Shown here: positions 26,316-34,624 of the stretch, one piece after another
Numbering within the stretch: position 1 is the first letter of the stretch
Layout: each line of letters starts with the position of its first letter
Origin: DASZVN01 sp035547055
Lineage (GTDB): Bacteria > Pseudomonadota > Alphaproteobacteria > Rhizobiales > Methylopilaceae
Direction: 5' to 3'
Assembly: GCA_035547055.1 (NCBI GenBank)
Contig: DASZVN010000026.1
Coordinates: forward strand, 1 to 41,532
Length of the DNA stretch: 41,532 nucleotides
The notes under the pieces: model-generated
Seen by the model: the letters and a program-made list of their open reading frames with translations, nothing else
Databases searched by the model: none
What the model was told of the DNA's origin: nothing
Program-made: the position numbers and the translations under genes

Positions 26316-27721
26316 TGGCCGGCCCCGCCCTCGACGCCACCGCCGGCGCCGCCGCGCAGGCCGCGGCCGCCGTCACGGAGATCGACGGCTCGTCGCTCTC
26401 GCTGCTGTGGGGGCTGCCCTTCGCCGGGATGCTGCTCTCGATCGCGCTGCTGCCGCTCGTGGCGCCCCATCTGTGGGAGCGCCGCGCCGGCGCCGTCGCG
26501 CTGTTCTGGGCGCTGGCCTTCGTCGTGCCCTTCGCCGTGCTTCACGGCATCGGAACGGCCTGGGCGGCCGTGGTCGGTGCGGCGGTGTTCGAGTACCTGC
26601 CCTTCATCCTGCTGCTGTTCGCGCTGTTCACGATCGCCGGCGGCATCCATCTCGGCGGCAATCTCCACGGCGGCCCCGCGGTCAACACGCTCTTCCTCCT
26701 GATCGGCGCGGTGCTCGCGAGCGCCATCGGCACCACCGGCGCCTCGATGGTGCTGATCCGGCCGCTCCTCCGCGCCAACGACGCCCGCCGCTTCAACGTC
26801 CACGTCGTCGTGTTCTTCATCTTCCTGGTATCGAACGTCGGCGGGGCGCTGACGCCGCTCGGCGATCCGCCGCTGTTCCTCGGCTTCCTCCAGGGCGTCG
26901 GCTTCTTCTGGACGACGGTCCATCTCGCGCCGGTGACGGGATTCGCCGCCGCGTTGCTGCTGGCCGCCTTCTTCGTGCTCGACACGGTGCTGTGGCGGCG
27001 CGAGGCCGGCGGGCCGCCGCCGCGCGACCCGACGCCGGACGCGCGGCTCCGCCTGCGCGGGCTCGTCAACCTGCCGCTCCTCCTCGGCGTCGTCGGGGCG
27101 ATCCTGATGAGCGGGCTGTGGCGGTCCGGCGTCGCGGTGTCGATCTATGGCGAGCACCTGACGCTCGAGGCCGGGCTCCGCGATCTCCTGGTCCTCGGCC
27201 TCGGCCTGCTCTCGCTCAAGCTGACCCGGCGGGAGGACCGCGCGGCCAACGGCTTCGAGTGGGGACCGATCGCCGAGGTCGCGAAGCTGTTCGCCGCGAT
27301 CTTCGTCACCATCATCCCGGCGATCGCGATCCTGCGCGCCGGCAGCGCCGGCCACGCCGCCCCGCTGGTCGCGGCAGTGAGCGACAGCGCCGGCCAGCCG
27401 ATCGTGGCGATGTATTTCTGGCTGACCGGCGCGCTGTCGAGCGTGCTCGACAACGCGCCGACCTATCTCGTGTTCTTCAACCTCGCCGGAGGCGATGCCC
27501 AGCACCTCATGGGCCCGCTCGCCACCACGCTCGAGGCGATCTCCGCCGGCGCGGTGTTCATGGGCGCCCTCACCTATATCGGCAACGCGCCCAACTTCAT
27601 GGTGCTCGCGATCGCGAAGCGCCGCGGCGTCGCCATGCCGAGCTTCTTCGGCTACCTCGCCTGGTCGCTCGCCGTCCTGGTGCCGGTCTTCCTGCTGGCC
27701 ACGCTGGTGTTCTTCGCCTGA
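26315..27721 (+). CDS. NhaD/ArsB-like sodium:proton antiporter
   Basis: A 468-residue protein with 11-13 hydrophobic helices of the ion-transporter superfamily. ASAIGTTGASMVLIRPLLRAN and SNVGGALTPLGDPPLFLGFL in the first half and LSSVLDNAPTYLVF and YIGNAPNFMVLAIAK in the second are the NhaD-type signatures, with the conserved Thr/Asp/Asn residues in broken helices. It probably exchanges Na+ for H+ and helps with salt or pH. The ATG at 26315 overlaps the upstream MFS gene, suggesting one transcript. ArsB-type arsenite transport is less likely because no ars genes are present. Confidence 0.87.
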   Translation: MAGPALDATAGAAAQAAAAVTEIDGSSLSLLWGLPFAGMLLSIALLPLVAPHLWERRAGAVALFWALAFVVPFAVLHGIGTAWAAVVGAAVFEYLPFILLLFALFTIAGGIHLGGNLHGGPAVNTLFLLIGAVLASAIGTTGASMVLIRPLLRANDARRFNVHVVVFFIFLVSNVGGALTPLGDPPLFLGFLQGVGFFWTTVHLAPVTGFAAALLLAAFFVLDTVLWRREAGGPPPRDPTPDARLRLRGLVNLPLLLGVVGAILMSGLWRSGVAVSIYGEHLTLEAGLRDLLVLGLGLLSLKLTRREDRAANGFEWGPIAEVAKLFAAIFVTIIPAIAILRAGSAGHAAPLVAAVSDSAGQPIVAMYFWLTGALSSVLDNAPTYLVFFNLAGGDAQHLMGPLATTLEAISAGAVFMGALTYIGNAPNFMVLAIAKRRGVAMPSFFGYLAWSLAVLVPVFLLATLVFFA

Positions 27722-27725
27722 CGGG

Positions 27726-28763
27726 TCACTCCGCCGGCTGCAGCGCCGGACGGCGCGGCGCCTCCAGGCGGAACATCTGCGGCCGCTCGAACAGGAAGCG
27801 CAGGCGGGTTCCCTTGACGAGCTCGTAGATGACGAGCGGCGCCACGAAGGTGACGAGCGTCACGACGAGCGACATCCAGCCGATGTCGGGGATGACGTGG
27901 GTCTTGAGCAGCACCGTGCGCGTCACGTCCATCGGCAGGAAGAAGGCGAGGTAGATCACGAGCGAATGCTCGCCGGCATAGCGCAGGACGCCGAGCCATT
28001 CCTTGCGCGCCAGCACCGCAGCGAAGGCAATGACCGCCAGCGCCCCGGCCCAGCCGAGGACGAGGCTGATGCCGGGCAGCGTCGCGACCCCCGCCTGGAC
28101 CAGCGCCTCCTCGGCGACCGCCCAGGCGAGCAACCCGGCGATGCCCCGGGCCGGGTTGGCCCGCACCCAGGCGGCGAACGCGAAGATGCGCGGCGCGAAG
28201 TACCAGCCGGTGAAGAAGAAGACGCCGCGGAAGCCGAACTCGTCGACGATGGTCCAGCCGGTCTCGATATGCACCGTCTGGAGCAGCGCCATGACCGCCA
28301 GCACCAGCGCCGGCGGCACGCGGCGGACCAGCTTCGCCGTGACCAGGAAGATCGGCAGGAGATAGATGAACCACATCGAGCCGGGCGGATCGATCAGCCC
28401 GAGCAGCGCCGCCTGCCCCGCCGCCGCGGGACCCTCGTGCCAGGCCAGGACCGGCCATTTGAAGAAGCCCTGGATGAGGAACCAGAGCACGTAGAAATAG
28501 GCGAAGTGCACGACCTTGCGGTCGAGATAGGTGCGCCAGTCGCGATCGATCACGCGGGCCAGGAACAGGCCGGAGATCATGAAGAAATCCGGCATCCGGA
28601 ACGGCAGCGCGAAGTCGGTGACGTAGTGCATGAAGCCGGTCGAGCCGGCATATTTCTCGACGCCGAGCGTCGAGTGCATCAGCACCACCATGAAGATGCA
28701 GAAGCCCTTTGAGTAATCGACCCAGTCGACCCGGTCGGTGGCAGCGCTGAGGCGCGGCGGCAT
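27726..28763 (-). CDS. Acyltransferase family 3 membrane protein
   Basis: A 345-residue multi-pass protein with about ten helices. The N-terminus, DWVDYSKGFCIFMVVLMHST, has the histidine of the acyltransferase 3 family, and MPDFFMISGLFLAR follows. Family members transfer acetyl or succinyl groups to sugars of polysaccharides or glucans at the membrane. No acceptor is implied by the neighbours. The start at 28763 is supported by GAGGAA eight bases upstream. It converges tail-to-tail with the antiporter gene, with only 4 bp between stops. Confidence 0.85.
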   Translation of the reverse strand: MPPRLSAATDRVDWVDYSKGFCIFMVVLMHSTLGVEKYAGSTGFMHYVTDFALPFRMPDFFMISGLFLARVIDRDWRTYLDRKVVHFAYFYVLWFLIQGFFKWPVLAWHEGPAAAGQAALLGLIDPPGSMWFIYLLPIFLVTAKLVRRVPPALVLAVMALLQTVHIETGWTIVDEFGFRGVFFFTGWYFAPRIFAFAAWVRANPARGIAGLLAWAVAEEALVQAGVATLPGISLVLGWAGALAVIAFAAVLARKEWLGVLRYAGEHSLVIYLAFFLPMDVTRTVLLKTHVIPDIGWMSLVVTLVTFVAPLVIYELVKGTRLRFLFERPQMFRLEAPRRPALQPAE

Positions 28764-28885
28764 AGCGGTCGTTCCTCGCAACGGGAATGCTTCCGGACGT
28801 GCGAACAATATCTCCTAAAGCTGTAATTGTCGGCGCCGACGTCGAAAATGCGTCGGAATTTACGATAGTGCCTGAATGCTTGGTT

Positions 28886-28910
28886 AATCGCGGTTCATAT
28901 CATCGCGATT
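28886..28910. repeat. AATCGCG/CGCGATT inverted repeat
   Basis: A 7-bp stem with an 11-base loop lies between the obgE stop and the acyltransferase start. There is no T-run on either side, so a terminator role for obgE is uncertain; an operator for the acyltransferase gene is possible. Confidence 0.35.
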
Positions 28911-28959
28911 TCGGGCGCGAACTCAAAGGCATGCCTGAAGCAGCGCCGGTCCCGCCGCG

Positions 28960-30000
28960 TCATGGCGTCCACCCCTCCGACGCGGCTTCGTGCTCCGTCT
29001 CCTCGGCCGGCGCCGTGCCTCCGATCGCGGCGGCGAGCGCGCGCAGCGCCGCCTGGACGCCTTCGCCCGAATGGGCCGAAAGCATCAGCGGCGCGCGGCC
29101 GGCGGCGCGGCGCAGCCGCTCGCGCTGGGCCTTGCGGCTCTCGGGGTCGAGGGCGTCGACCTTGGACAACGCGACGATCTCAGGCTTCTCGGCGAGGCCG
29201 TGGCCATAGGCCTCGATCTCGCGCCGGATGGTCTTGTAGGCACGACCGGCGTGCTCGCCCGAGCCATCGACGAGGTGGAGCAACACGCGGCAGCGCTCGA
29301 CATGGCCGAGGAAGCGGTCGCCGAGGCCGATCCCCTCGTGCGCGCCCTCGATGAGGCCGGGAATGTCGGCGAGCACGAACTCGCGGCCGTCGATCGCGAC
29401 CACGCCGAGCCCCGGGTTCAGCGTCGTGAAGGGATAGTCCGCGATCTTCGGCTTCGCCGCGGTCACCGCGGCAAGGAAGGTCGACTTGCCGGCATTGGGG
29501 AGGCCGACCAGGCCGGCGTCGGCGATCAGCTTCAGGCGGAGCCAGATCCAGCGCTCCACGCCCTCCTGGCCGGGATTGGCGCGGCGCGGCGCCCGGTTGG
29601 TCGAGGACTTGAAGCGGAGGTTGCCGAAGCCGCCGTTGCCGCCGCGCGCCAGCAGCACCCGCTCGCCCGGCCTGACGAGGTCCGCGATCAGGGTCTCGTC
29701 GTCCTCGGCCAGGATCTGGGTGCCGGCCGGCACCGTCAGCACCACGTCGCGGCCGCCTGCGCCGGTGCGCTGCTTGCCCATGCCATGGCCGCCCGTGCCG
29801 GCCTTGAAATGCTGGCGAAAGCGATAGTCGACGAGCGTGTTCAGCCCCTCGACGCATTCGGCCCAGACATCGCCGCCGCGCCCGCCGTCGCCCCCGTCGG
29901 GCCCGCCGAACTCGATGAATTTCTCGCGCCGGAACGACACGGCGCCGGCGCCGCCGTCGCCGGAGCGGATATAGACCTTGGCCTGATCGAGGAACTGCAT
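28960..30000 (-). CDS. obgE: Obg family GTPase
   Basis: A 346-residue essential GTPase involved in 50S ribosome assembly and stress response. The glycine-rich Obg fold fills residues 1-155 (RSGDGGAGAVSFRREKFIEF, GGDGGRGGDVW). The G domain follows with G1 GLPNAGKST, G3 DIPGLIEGA and the NKxD equivalent SKVD. The C-terminal acidic tail is short. It belongs to the rplU-rpmA-...-obgE gene order, but here a repeat tract and an alcohol dehydrogenase gene separate it from the ribosomal protein genes, so it probably needs its own promoter. The ATG at 30000 has only a weak ribosome-binding site. Confidence 0.96.
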   Translation of the reverse strand: MQFLDQAKVYIRSGDGGAGAVSFRREKFIEFGGPDGGDGGRGGDVWAECVEGLNTLVDYRFRQHFKAGTGGHGMGKQRTGAGGRDVVLTVPAGTQILAEDDETLIADLVRPGERVLLARGGNGGFGNLRFKSSTNRAPRRANPGQEGVERWIWLRLKLIADAGLVGLPNAGKSTFLAAVTAAKPKIADYPFTTLNPGLGVVAIDGREFVLADIPGLIEGAHEGIGLGDRFLGHVERCRVLLHLVDGSGEHAGRAYKTIRREIEAYGHGLAEKPEIVALSKVDALDPESRKAQRERLRRAAGRAPLMLSAHSGEGVQAALRALAAAIGGTAPAEETEHEAASEGWTP

Positions 30001-30025
30001 GGCTCAACTATCCGGCACCATCGCC

Positions 30026-30090
30026 GTCATTGCGAGCGAAGCGAAGCAATCCAGGAGCCGCAAGCGCCAGCGCCTCCTGGATTGCTTCGT
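30026..30090. repeat. REP-like inverted repeat (CATTGCGAGCGAAGCGAAGC type)
   Basis: A 15-bp perfect stem (30043-30057 with 30074-30088) encloses a 16-base loop, preceded by GTCATTGCGAGCGAAGC. This motif family is widely dispersed between genes in Bradyrhizobium-like genomes. It lies just upstream of obgE. Confidence 0.8.
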
Positions 30091-30094
30091 CGCT

Positions 30095-30157
30095 CTGAAG
30101 TCGGGCCTGCCCGACTTCAGCACTGAACGTGCCGAACTTGGGCAAGCCCAAGTTCGG
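30095..30157. repeat. Composite palindromic repeat, copy 2
   Basis: Two perfect palindromes: 30095-30120 (12-bp arms around CGGGC-CT-GCCCG) and 30132-30157 (12-bp arms around GGGCAAGCCC). The second is identical over 24 bases to 6321-6344 in copy 1. Confidence 0.85.
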
Positions 30158-30197
30158 TGCTCCTCGTCATGACGGTCGCGGGGGCGCATCTTGCCCC

Positions 30198-31310
30198 TCA
30201 AGCCGCCATCTTCACGACGGGCTTCACGGTCTCGCCGGTCTCGCTGTCGTGGATCGCGCGGTTGATCTCGGCGAAGGGATAGAACCGCACCAGCCGGTCG
30301 AACGGGAACAGGCCCTTGCGGTAGAGCTCGATCAGGCGAGGGATGAAGATGTCGGGCACGCTGTTGCCCTCGACGATGCCGCGGATCTTACGGCCGAGCA
30401 GCAGCTTCTGCACCGCGACGCCGAGCTCCTCGCCGCTCCAGGGCGAGGTGACGAAGCCGATCGTACCGCGCGGCGCCAGCACGTCGATCGCTTGGTGCAT
30501 CACCTGGAGCGCCCCGGTGGTGTCGAGCACGAAATCGACCCCCTCGCCGTCCGGCGTCGCCTTCATCACCGCGGGCGTCACCGGCCCGTCGCCGGCCTCC
30601 ACCAGCGCGTCGGCGCCAAGCTCGCGGGCGAGGTCGAGCCGGTGGGCATGGCGGTCGATCGCGACGATACGACCCGCGCCCGCAAGCCGCGCCGCCATCA
30701 CCGCGCTGAGGCCGAGGCTGCCGACGCCATAGACCGCGATCGACTGGCCGGGCCGCAGGCGGAACTCGTTCAGCACGGCGCCCGCGCCCGACTGGATGCC
30801 GCAGCCGAGGGGGCCGAGCAGCTCGAGCGGCACGTCGCGCGGCACCTTCACCGTGTTGCGCTCGGTCGCGATGGCGTGGCTCGCGAACGACGACTGGCCG
30901 AAGAAGCTGCCCTGCACCGGCTTCCCCGCTTCGTCGGCGAGGTAGGGCCCTTCCCCATTCGCGCGCTGGCAGCCGAAATTCAACGGCCACTGCCGATGGC
31001 AATAGGCCGGCGCGGCCTCCAGGCAGGCCCGGCAATGGCCGCAATAGGCGAAGGTCAGGACGACGTGGTCGCCGGGCACGACCTTGGTCACGCCGGGGCC
31101 GACCGCCTCGACGATCCCGGCGCCCTCGTGGCCCAGCACCACCGGCCCCGGCACCGCGCTCCCGGGGTCGGCTGCCTTGACGTCGGTGTGGCAGATGCCC
31201 GCGGCGACGATCCTGACCAGGACCTCGCCGGGGCCGGGCCCGGCGAGGTCGAGCCGCGCCAGCGCGAGGTCCGGCCGGCCGGCCTTGGCGACGGCGGCTT
31301 CGATCTTCAT
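30198..31310 (-). CDS. Zinc-dependent NAD alcohol dehydrogenase (aryl-alcohol type)
   Basis: A 370-residue medium-chain dehydrogenase. Catalytic zinc ligands are Cys in GICHTD, His in GHEG and Cys in PLGCGIQSGAGAV; the structural zinc site is the four-cysteine lobe FAYCGHCRACLEAAPAYC. The Rossmann motif is GVGSLGLSAV, and an Asp at the end of the second strand (VAIDRHAHR) points to NAD. The GCGIQSGAGAV context is that of aryl- or benzyl-alcohol dehydrogenases. The ATG at 31310 is preceded by GGGAGGG. It lies between the GNAT gene and obgE on the same strand, an insertion relative to the usual order. Confidence 0.92.
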   Translation of the reverse strand: MKIEAAVAKAGRPDLALARLDLAGPGPGEVLVRIVAAGICHTDVKAADPGSAVPGPVVLGHEGAGIVEAVGPGVTKVVPGDHVVLTFAYCGHCRACLEAAPAYCHRQWPLNFGCQRANGEGPYLADEAGKPVQGSFFGQSSFASHAIATERNTVKVPRDVPLELLGPLGCGIQSGAGAVLNEFRLRPGQSIAVYGVGSLGLSAVMAARLAGAGRIVAIDRHAHRLDLARELGADALVEAGDGPVTPAVMKATPDGEGVDFVLDTTGALQVMHQAIDVLAPRGTIGFVTSPWSGEELGVAVQKLLLGRKIRGIVEGNSVPDIFIPRLIELYRKGLFPFDRLVRFYPFAEINRAIHDSETGETVKPVVKMAA

Positions 31311-31372
31311 GGGCCCTCCCCTTCCGGCCGATGGCGGCCGGCGAGGCATAGAGGCGACGATTGCCGTCCCGG

Positions 31373-31996
31373 TCAACCGGCGAGGCGCATCGGGTCCGGC
31401 CCTGCCACGGACCGGGCGCTGCCCCAAGCCCGCAGGCTCTGCCAGGTGCCGCGGTCGAGCCGGAAGCGGTCGGCGGGGAACGCGCCGCCGAAGCCGACGG
31501 ACGACACCAGCGCGACGCCCTCCCACTGGAAGCCGCACTTGGCGAGCACGCGCCGCGAGGCATCGTTGGTGACGCGGCAGCTCGCCGACAGCCGCTCCGC
31601 CTCGCCGGCGAAGGCGAGGTCGACCAGCGCATGGGCCATCTCGGTCGCGAACCCCTGGCCCCGGAAGGGCGCGCCGACCCAGTAGCCGAGCTCGCCCCCG
31701 CCGGTGGCACCGCGGCCATCGAGGCCGGCCGAGCCGATCAGCACATCGGGTGCCGCGGCGAGGCAGGCGACGAAGACCGGCTTCGCCCCGCTGCCGCCGG
31801 CCATCGCGATGAAGGCGCGGGCGTCGGCGAGCGTGTAGGGATGCGGGATCAGCGCGGTGTTGTCGGCAATGGCGCGGTCGTTGGCGAGCACGGCAAGGCG
31901 CTCGGCGTCGGCCGGGCGCGGACGGCGCAGTACGAGGCGCGCCGTCACGATGGTGCTGTCGTCGAAGGCGTCCGCAGAACGGGCGGAGGGGACCAT
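31373..31996 (-). CDS. GNAT family N-acetyltransferase (RimJ/RimL-like)
   Basis: A 207-residue acetyltransferase. TARLVLRRPRPADAERLAVL starts the domain, GELGYWVGAPFRGQGFATEM holds the acetyl-CoA binding loop (R/Q-x-x-G-x-A) near residue 120, and VTNDASRRVLAKCGFQWEG ends it, a RimJ/RimL layout. These enzymes acetylate N-termini of proteins or small amines. The start at 31996 has GGAG seven bases upstream; an in-frame ATG at 32059 has none. A GNAT gene between rpmA and obgE is a conserved feature of Hyphomicrobiales. Confidence 0.88.
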   Translation of the reverse strand: MVPSARSADAFDDSTIVTARLVLRRPRPADAERLAVLANDRAIADNTALIPHPYTLADARAFIAMAGGSGAKPVFVACLAAAPDVLIGSAGLDGRGATGGGELGYWVGAPFRGQGFATEMAHALVDLAFAGEAERLSASCRVTNDASRRVLAKCGFQWEGVALVSSVGFGGAFPADRFRLDRGTWQSLRAWGSARSVAGPDPMRLAG

Positions 31997-32106
31997 GACC
32001 GAGCTCCAGGCGCGACGGGGAACGGCGCTCCGCCCCTCAGCCGGACCCTGCTCGGTCATCCGCCGGGGCGTCTTGCGCCGGCGGATTCGTCGCTGAAATC
32101 CGCCGT

Positions 32107-32379
32107 CTACTCCGCAGCCTCGGCCATGGCCGGGACCACCTTCACGTAGGTTCGGCCATCCGCCTTCGCTTCGAAGGCGACATGACCGGCAACAAGCGCG
32201 AAGAGGGTATGGTCGGTTCCCATCCCCACATGCGCGCCGGGGTGCCATTTGGTGCCGCGCTGGCGTACCAGGATGTTGCCCGGAATCACCGCCTCGCCAC
32301 CGAACTTCTTCACGCCGAGGCGACGCCCGTCGGAGTCGCGCCCGTTGCGCGACGAGCCGCCAGCCTTCTTGTGAGCCAT
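32107..32379 (-). CDS. rpmA: Ribosomal protein bL27
   Basis: A 90-residue large-subunit protein whose N-terminal tail reaches the peptidyl-transferase centre. It opens MAHKKAGGSSRNGRDS, with no cleavable leader, as in other Gram-negatives. GGEAVIPGNILVRQRGTKWHPG is the family core. It follows rplU by 30 bp in the same operon. Confidence 0.98.
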   Translation of the reverse strand: MAHKKAGGSSRNGRDSDGRRLGVKKFGGEAVIPGNILVRQRGTKWHPGAHVGMGTDHTLFALVAGHVAFEAKADGRTYVKVVPAMAEAAE

Positions 32380-32409
32380 CGGGTTGCTCCTTTTATGACG
32401 GCGGTGCGG

Positions 32410-32739
32410 TCAGGCTGTGGCCTGGCCGGCGCGGATGGCGGTGATGCGCAGCACCGTCAGCTCCTGGCGGTGGCCGCGCTTGCGGCGCGAGTTCTGGCGG
32501 CGGCGCTTCTTGAAGGCGATGACCTTCTCGCCGCGCGTCTGCTCGACGATGGTGGCCGCGACCACCGCGCCGTCGACCAGCGGCGCGCCGATGGTGGTGG
32601 CGCCGTCGTCGGCACCGACCATCAGGACCCCGCCGAGCTCGACGCTCGCGCCGGCATCGCCGGCAATCTTCTCGACGGCGATCACGTCGTCGGGGGCGAC
32701 CCGGTACTGCTTGCCGCCCGTCTTGAGGACCGCGAACAT
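32410..32739 (-). CDS. rplU: Ribosomal protein bL21
   Basis: A 109-residue large-subunit protein, MFAVLKTGGKQYRV at the start and FKKRRRQNSRRKRGHRQ near the C-terminus. The ATG at 32739 has AGGAG seven bases upstream; the frame upstream is not conserved. It is the first gene of rplU-rpmA and has a good promoter at 32843-32870, leaving a leader of about 95 nt with a TCCGCC/GGCGGA hairpin that could serve feedback control. Confidence 0.97.
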   Translation of the reverse strand: MFAVLKTGGKQYRVAPDDVIAVEKIAGDAGASVELGGVLMVGADDGATTIGAPLVDGAVVAATIVEQTRGEKVIAFKKRRRQNSRRKRGHRQELTVLRITAIRAGQATA

Positions 32740-32842
32740 CTCGTCTCTCCTCGTGTTCGTTCCGCCGCGTGGGCGGACTTCTTGGCGGTCGCGATGGAAT
32801 GCAAACGGCGCGGAGCCCATGAGACCCGCGCCGGGAAGCGGC

Positions 32843-32870
32843 ACTATAGGCAGGCCGGGCCGCGCGTCAA
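32843..32870 (-). promoter_or_regulatory. Sigma70-type promoter of rplU-rpmA
   Basis: TTGACG (32865-32870) and TATAGT (32843-32848) on the minus strand are 16 bp apart, with a GC-rich spacer. Both hexamers match the consensus at five of six positions. Confidence 0.7.
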
Positions 32871-32969
32871 GGATTTCGTCGGGCGGCGCGGCCATATGGC
32901 CGTCCGCGCGCCTTGCCGCTCGCGTGCCGAGCGGCTAGATAGCACGCGCCCACCGACCGGGGTCATCGC

Positions 32970-33060
<91 letters not shown>

Positions 33061-33117
33061 GCTCCTCCGCCCGGGAGGATCGACGCGCAGGGTCTTGCGC
33101 AGATCGCCGGCGGCGCG

Positions 33118-33735
33118 TCAGCCGATCCCGAAATGCGCCTTGGCCTCTGGGCTCATCATCTCGGGCGACCAGCGCGGGTCGTAGGTCAGCGCCACCTCGG
33201 CGGCCGCGACGCCCTCGACATTGGCGGCGCAGTCCCCCGCCCCCTGTCTGAGATAGGCGGTGGCCGGGCAGCCGGGCGTCGTCGTCGTCATCGTGACGCG
33301 GGCCCGGCCGCCGGCAACCGCGACGTCGTAGACGAGCCCGAGATCCACGATGTTGTAGCCGAGCTCGGGGTCGATCACCCGGCGGAGGGCGTCGCGGATC
33401 ACGGCAGCGAGCGCCCCGTCGGTGCCCGCTGCGCCACGCTCCGCCGGACGGCGGTCGAGGACGATCGGCGCGCCCGAGAGGACATGCTCCATGATGGCGC
33501 CGAGGATCGCCGGCTTCAGGTGCTGCCACTCCCCCGCGGCCTTCGTCACCGCGATATGGTCGGGGCCGAGACCGACCGCCGCGACGCCGGCGATGCCGAA
33601 CAGGCGCTGCGCGAGCGGCGAGATCGCCGCCTGGCTTTCGTCGTCGAACCGCAGCGTCCCCTGCCCGAGCACCGGCTGCCCCGGCAGGAACTTCAGCACG
33701 GCCGGATCCGCGGTCGCCTCGGTCTGGATGAACAT
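33118..33735 (-). CDS. Nfu N-terminal domain fused to a DUF59/MIP18 (SufT/PaaD-like) domain
   Basis: A 205-residue two-domain protein. Residues 1-90 are a clear Nfu_N scaffold domain (MFIQTEATADPAVLKFLPGQ; SPLAQRLFGIAGVAAVGLGP; LKPAILGAIMEH). Residues 108-205 are a DUF59 domain (RRVIDPELGYNIVDLGLVYD, TPGCPAT with Cys156, DPRWSPEMMS). The usual Nfu C-terminal C-x-x-C cluster domain is absent and is replaced by DUF59. Both halves belong to Fe-S cluster assembly or delivery, so a role in making or repairing Fe-S proteins is likely. The start at 33735 matches the Nfu N-terminus. An NsrR-like palindrome at 33820-33842 lies upstream, pointing to induction by nitric oxide. Confidence 0.88.
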   Translation of the reverse strand: MFIQTEATADPAVLKFLPGQPVLGQGTLRFDDESQAAISPLAQRLFGIAGVAAVGLGPDHIAVTKAAGEWQHLKPAILGAIMEHVLSGAPIVLDRRPAERGAAGTDGALAAVIRDALRRVIDPELGYNIVDLGLVYDVAVAGGRARVTMTTTTPGCPATAYLRQGAGDCAANVEGVAAAEVALTYDPRWSPEMMSPEAKAHFGIG

Positions 33736-33819
33736 CGTCCCGAGCCTTCCCTGGGCGAGAGGCCTTGCCAGGCAGCGCGGCTGCCTCACCGCATCGCTCC
33801 ATGCCCTCCCGCCGGCACA

Positions 33820-33842
33820 AAGCAATATTTACAATGCATCTT
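33820..33842 (-). promoter_or_regulatory. NsrR-like box 3, upstream of the Nfu-DUF59 gene
   Basis: A 23-bp imperfect palindrome: left arm AAGCAATATTT, one central base, right arm CAATGCATCTT. The right arm matches the E. coli NsrR half-site at 10 of 11 positions; the left is weaker. It lies 85 bp upstream of the ATG at 33735 and shares its ACAATG core with the boxes at 36931 and 37555. Confidence 0.6.
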
Positions 33843-33894
33843 TATGCCCGACACGACCTTGGGACGCTGCGGCATTTTCGCGGGCCGCGGAGGG

Positions 33895-34377
33895 TCAGGG
33901 CACGAGCGACATGCCGTGGCTGCCGGCCACCGCGGCGAACACGGTGACGAGGCTGAGCACCAGCAGGATCCAGTGCATCCACTGCAGGAGCGTGAAGACG
34001 CGCTCGTCGCCGGCAAGGGCGCGGCGGTGGACGAGACGGTGCACGATCAGCGGCTCGGCCACGAACAGGAGCAGCGTGAAGATCAGCCAGGTCCCGACCA
34101 TCGCGTGCATCCACCAGAACTCGGCGGCGGCGAAGCGGCTCCAGAGGCCGAAGCGGACGACCATGTAGAAGCCGCTCGCCGCCACGAGGAGGGTGGCGAT
34201 CCGGGCCTGCCAGACGAAGCGGCTCTCGATCGACTCGAAGAAGGCGACGCGCTCGGCGATCGGGCGGTCGCGCCGGCGCGCCAGCGGCAGCACGACGGTC
34301 GTCGCCATCGCGACGCCCCCGATCCAGACCACGACCGCGAGCACATGGACGGCGCGGGCGACGGCGGTCTCGATCAT
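33895..34377 (-). CDS. CopD-like four-helix membrane protein
   Basis: A 160-residue protein with four transmembrane helices. The first contains HVLAVVVWIGGVAMATTVVLP; histidines also lie in the third (WWMHAMVGTW) and fourth (QWMHWILL), so heme or metal binding is possible. It resembles the CopD/DUF2269-type membrane domain, but the assignment to copper transport is only by resemblance. The ATG at 34377 has AAGGAG seven bases upstream. It is the last gene of the operon that begins at 36818, 17 bp after the stop of the small gene before it. Confidence 0.75.
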   Translation of the reverse strand: MIETAVARAVHVLAVVVWIGGVAMATTVVLPLARRRDRPIAERVAFFESIESRFVWQARIATLLVAASGFYMVVRFGLWSRFAAAEFWWMHAMVGTWLIFTLLLFVAEPLIVHRLVHRRALAGDERVFTLLQWMHWILLVLSLVTVFAAVAGSHGMSLVP

Positions 34378-34394
34378 CCTCGGCTCCTTCCGCG

Positions 34395-34616
34395 TCAGGG
34401 CAGATCCCGCACCAGCCGGTGCAACAGCGCATTGAAGCGGTGCCAGGTGCCGGCGTCGCAGCGGCGGAGAGCCGCACAGGCCTCGCCGGCCAGCCGGCAC
34501 GCCGCATCGACCTCCCCGGCCGCGGCCAGCGCCTGAAGGCTCGCGAGCAGGATTCCGGCAAGATCCGCCGGCGTCGACGGCCGACCATGGCGTTGCGGGC
34601 TCGCGGGGACGTCCAT
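34395..34616 (-). CDS. Small Cys-containing protein of unknown function
   Basis: A 73-residue protein, helical and Ala-rich, with two cysteines and a C-terminal basic helix (RFNALLHRLVRDL). I do not recognise a characterised family. The gene fits tightly between the tandem DUF2249 gene (8 bp upstream) and the CopD-like gene (17 bp downstream) on the same strand, which supports it being real despite a weak ribosome-binding site. The core ACRLAGEACAALRRCDAGTW suggests a compact helical unit. Its context is the putative NO-response operon. Confidence 0.6.
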   Translation of the reverse strand: MDVPASPQRHGRPSTPADLAGILLASLQALAAAGEVDAACRLAGEACAALRRCDAGTWHRFNALLHRLVRDLP

Positions 34617-34624
34617 GTCAGGCG

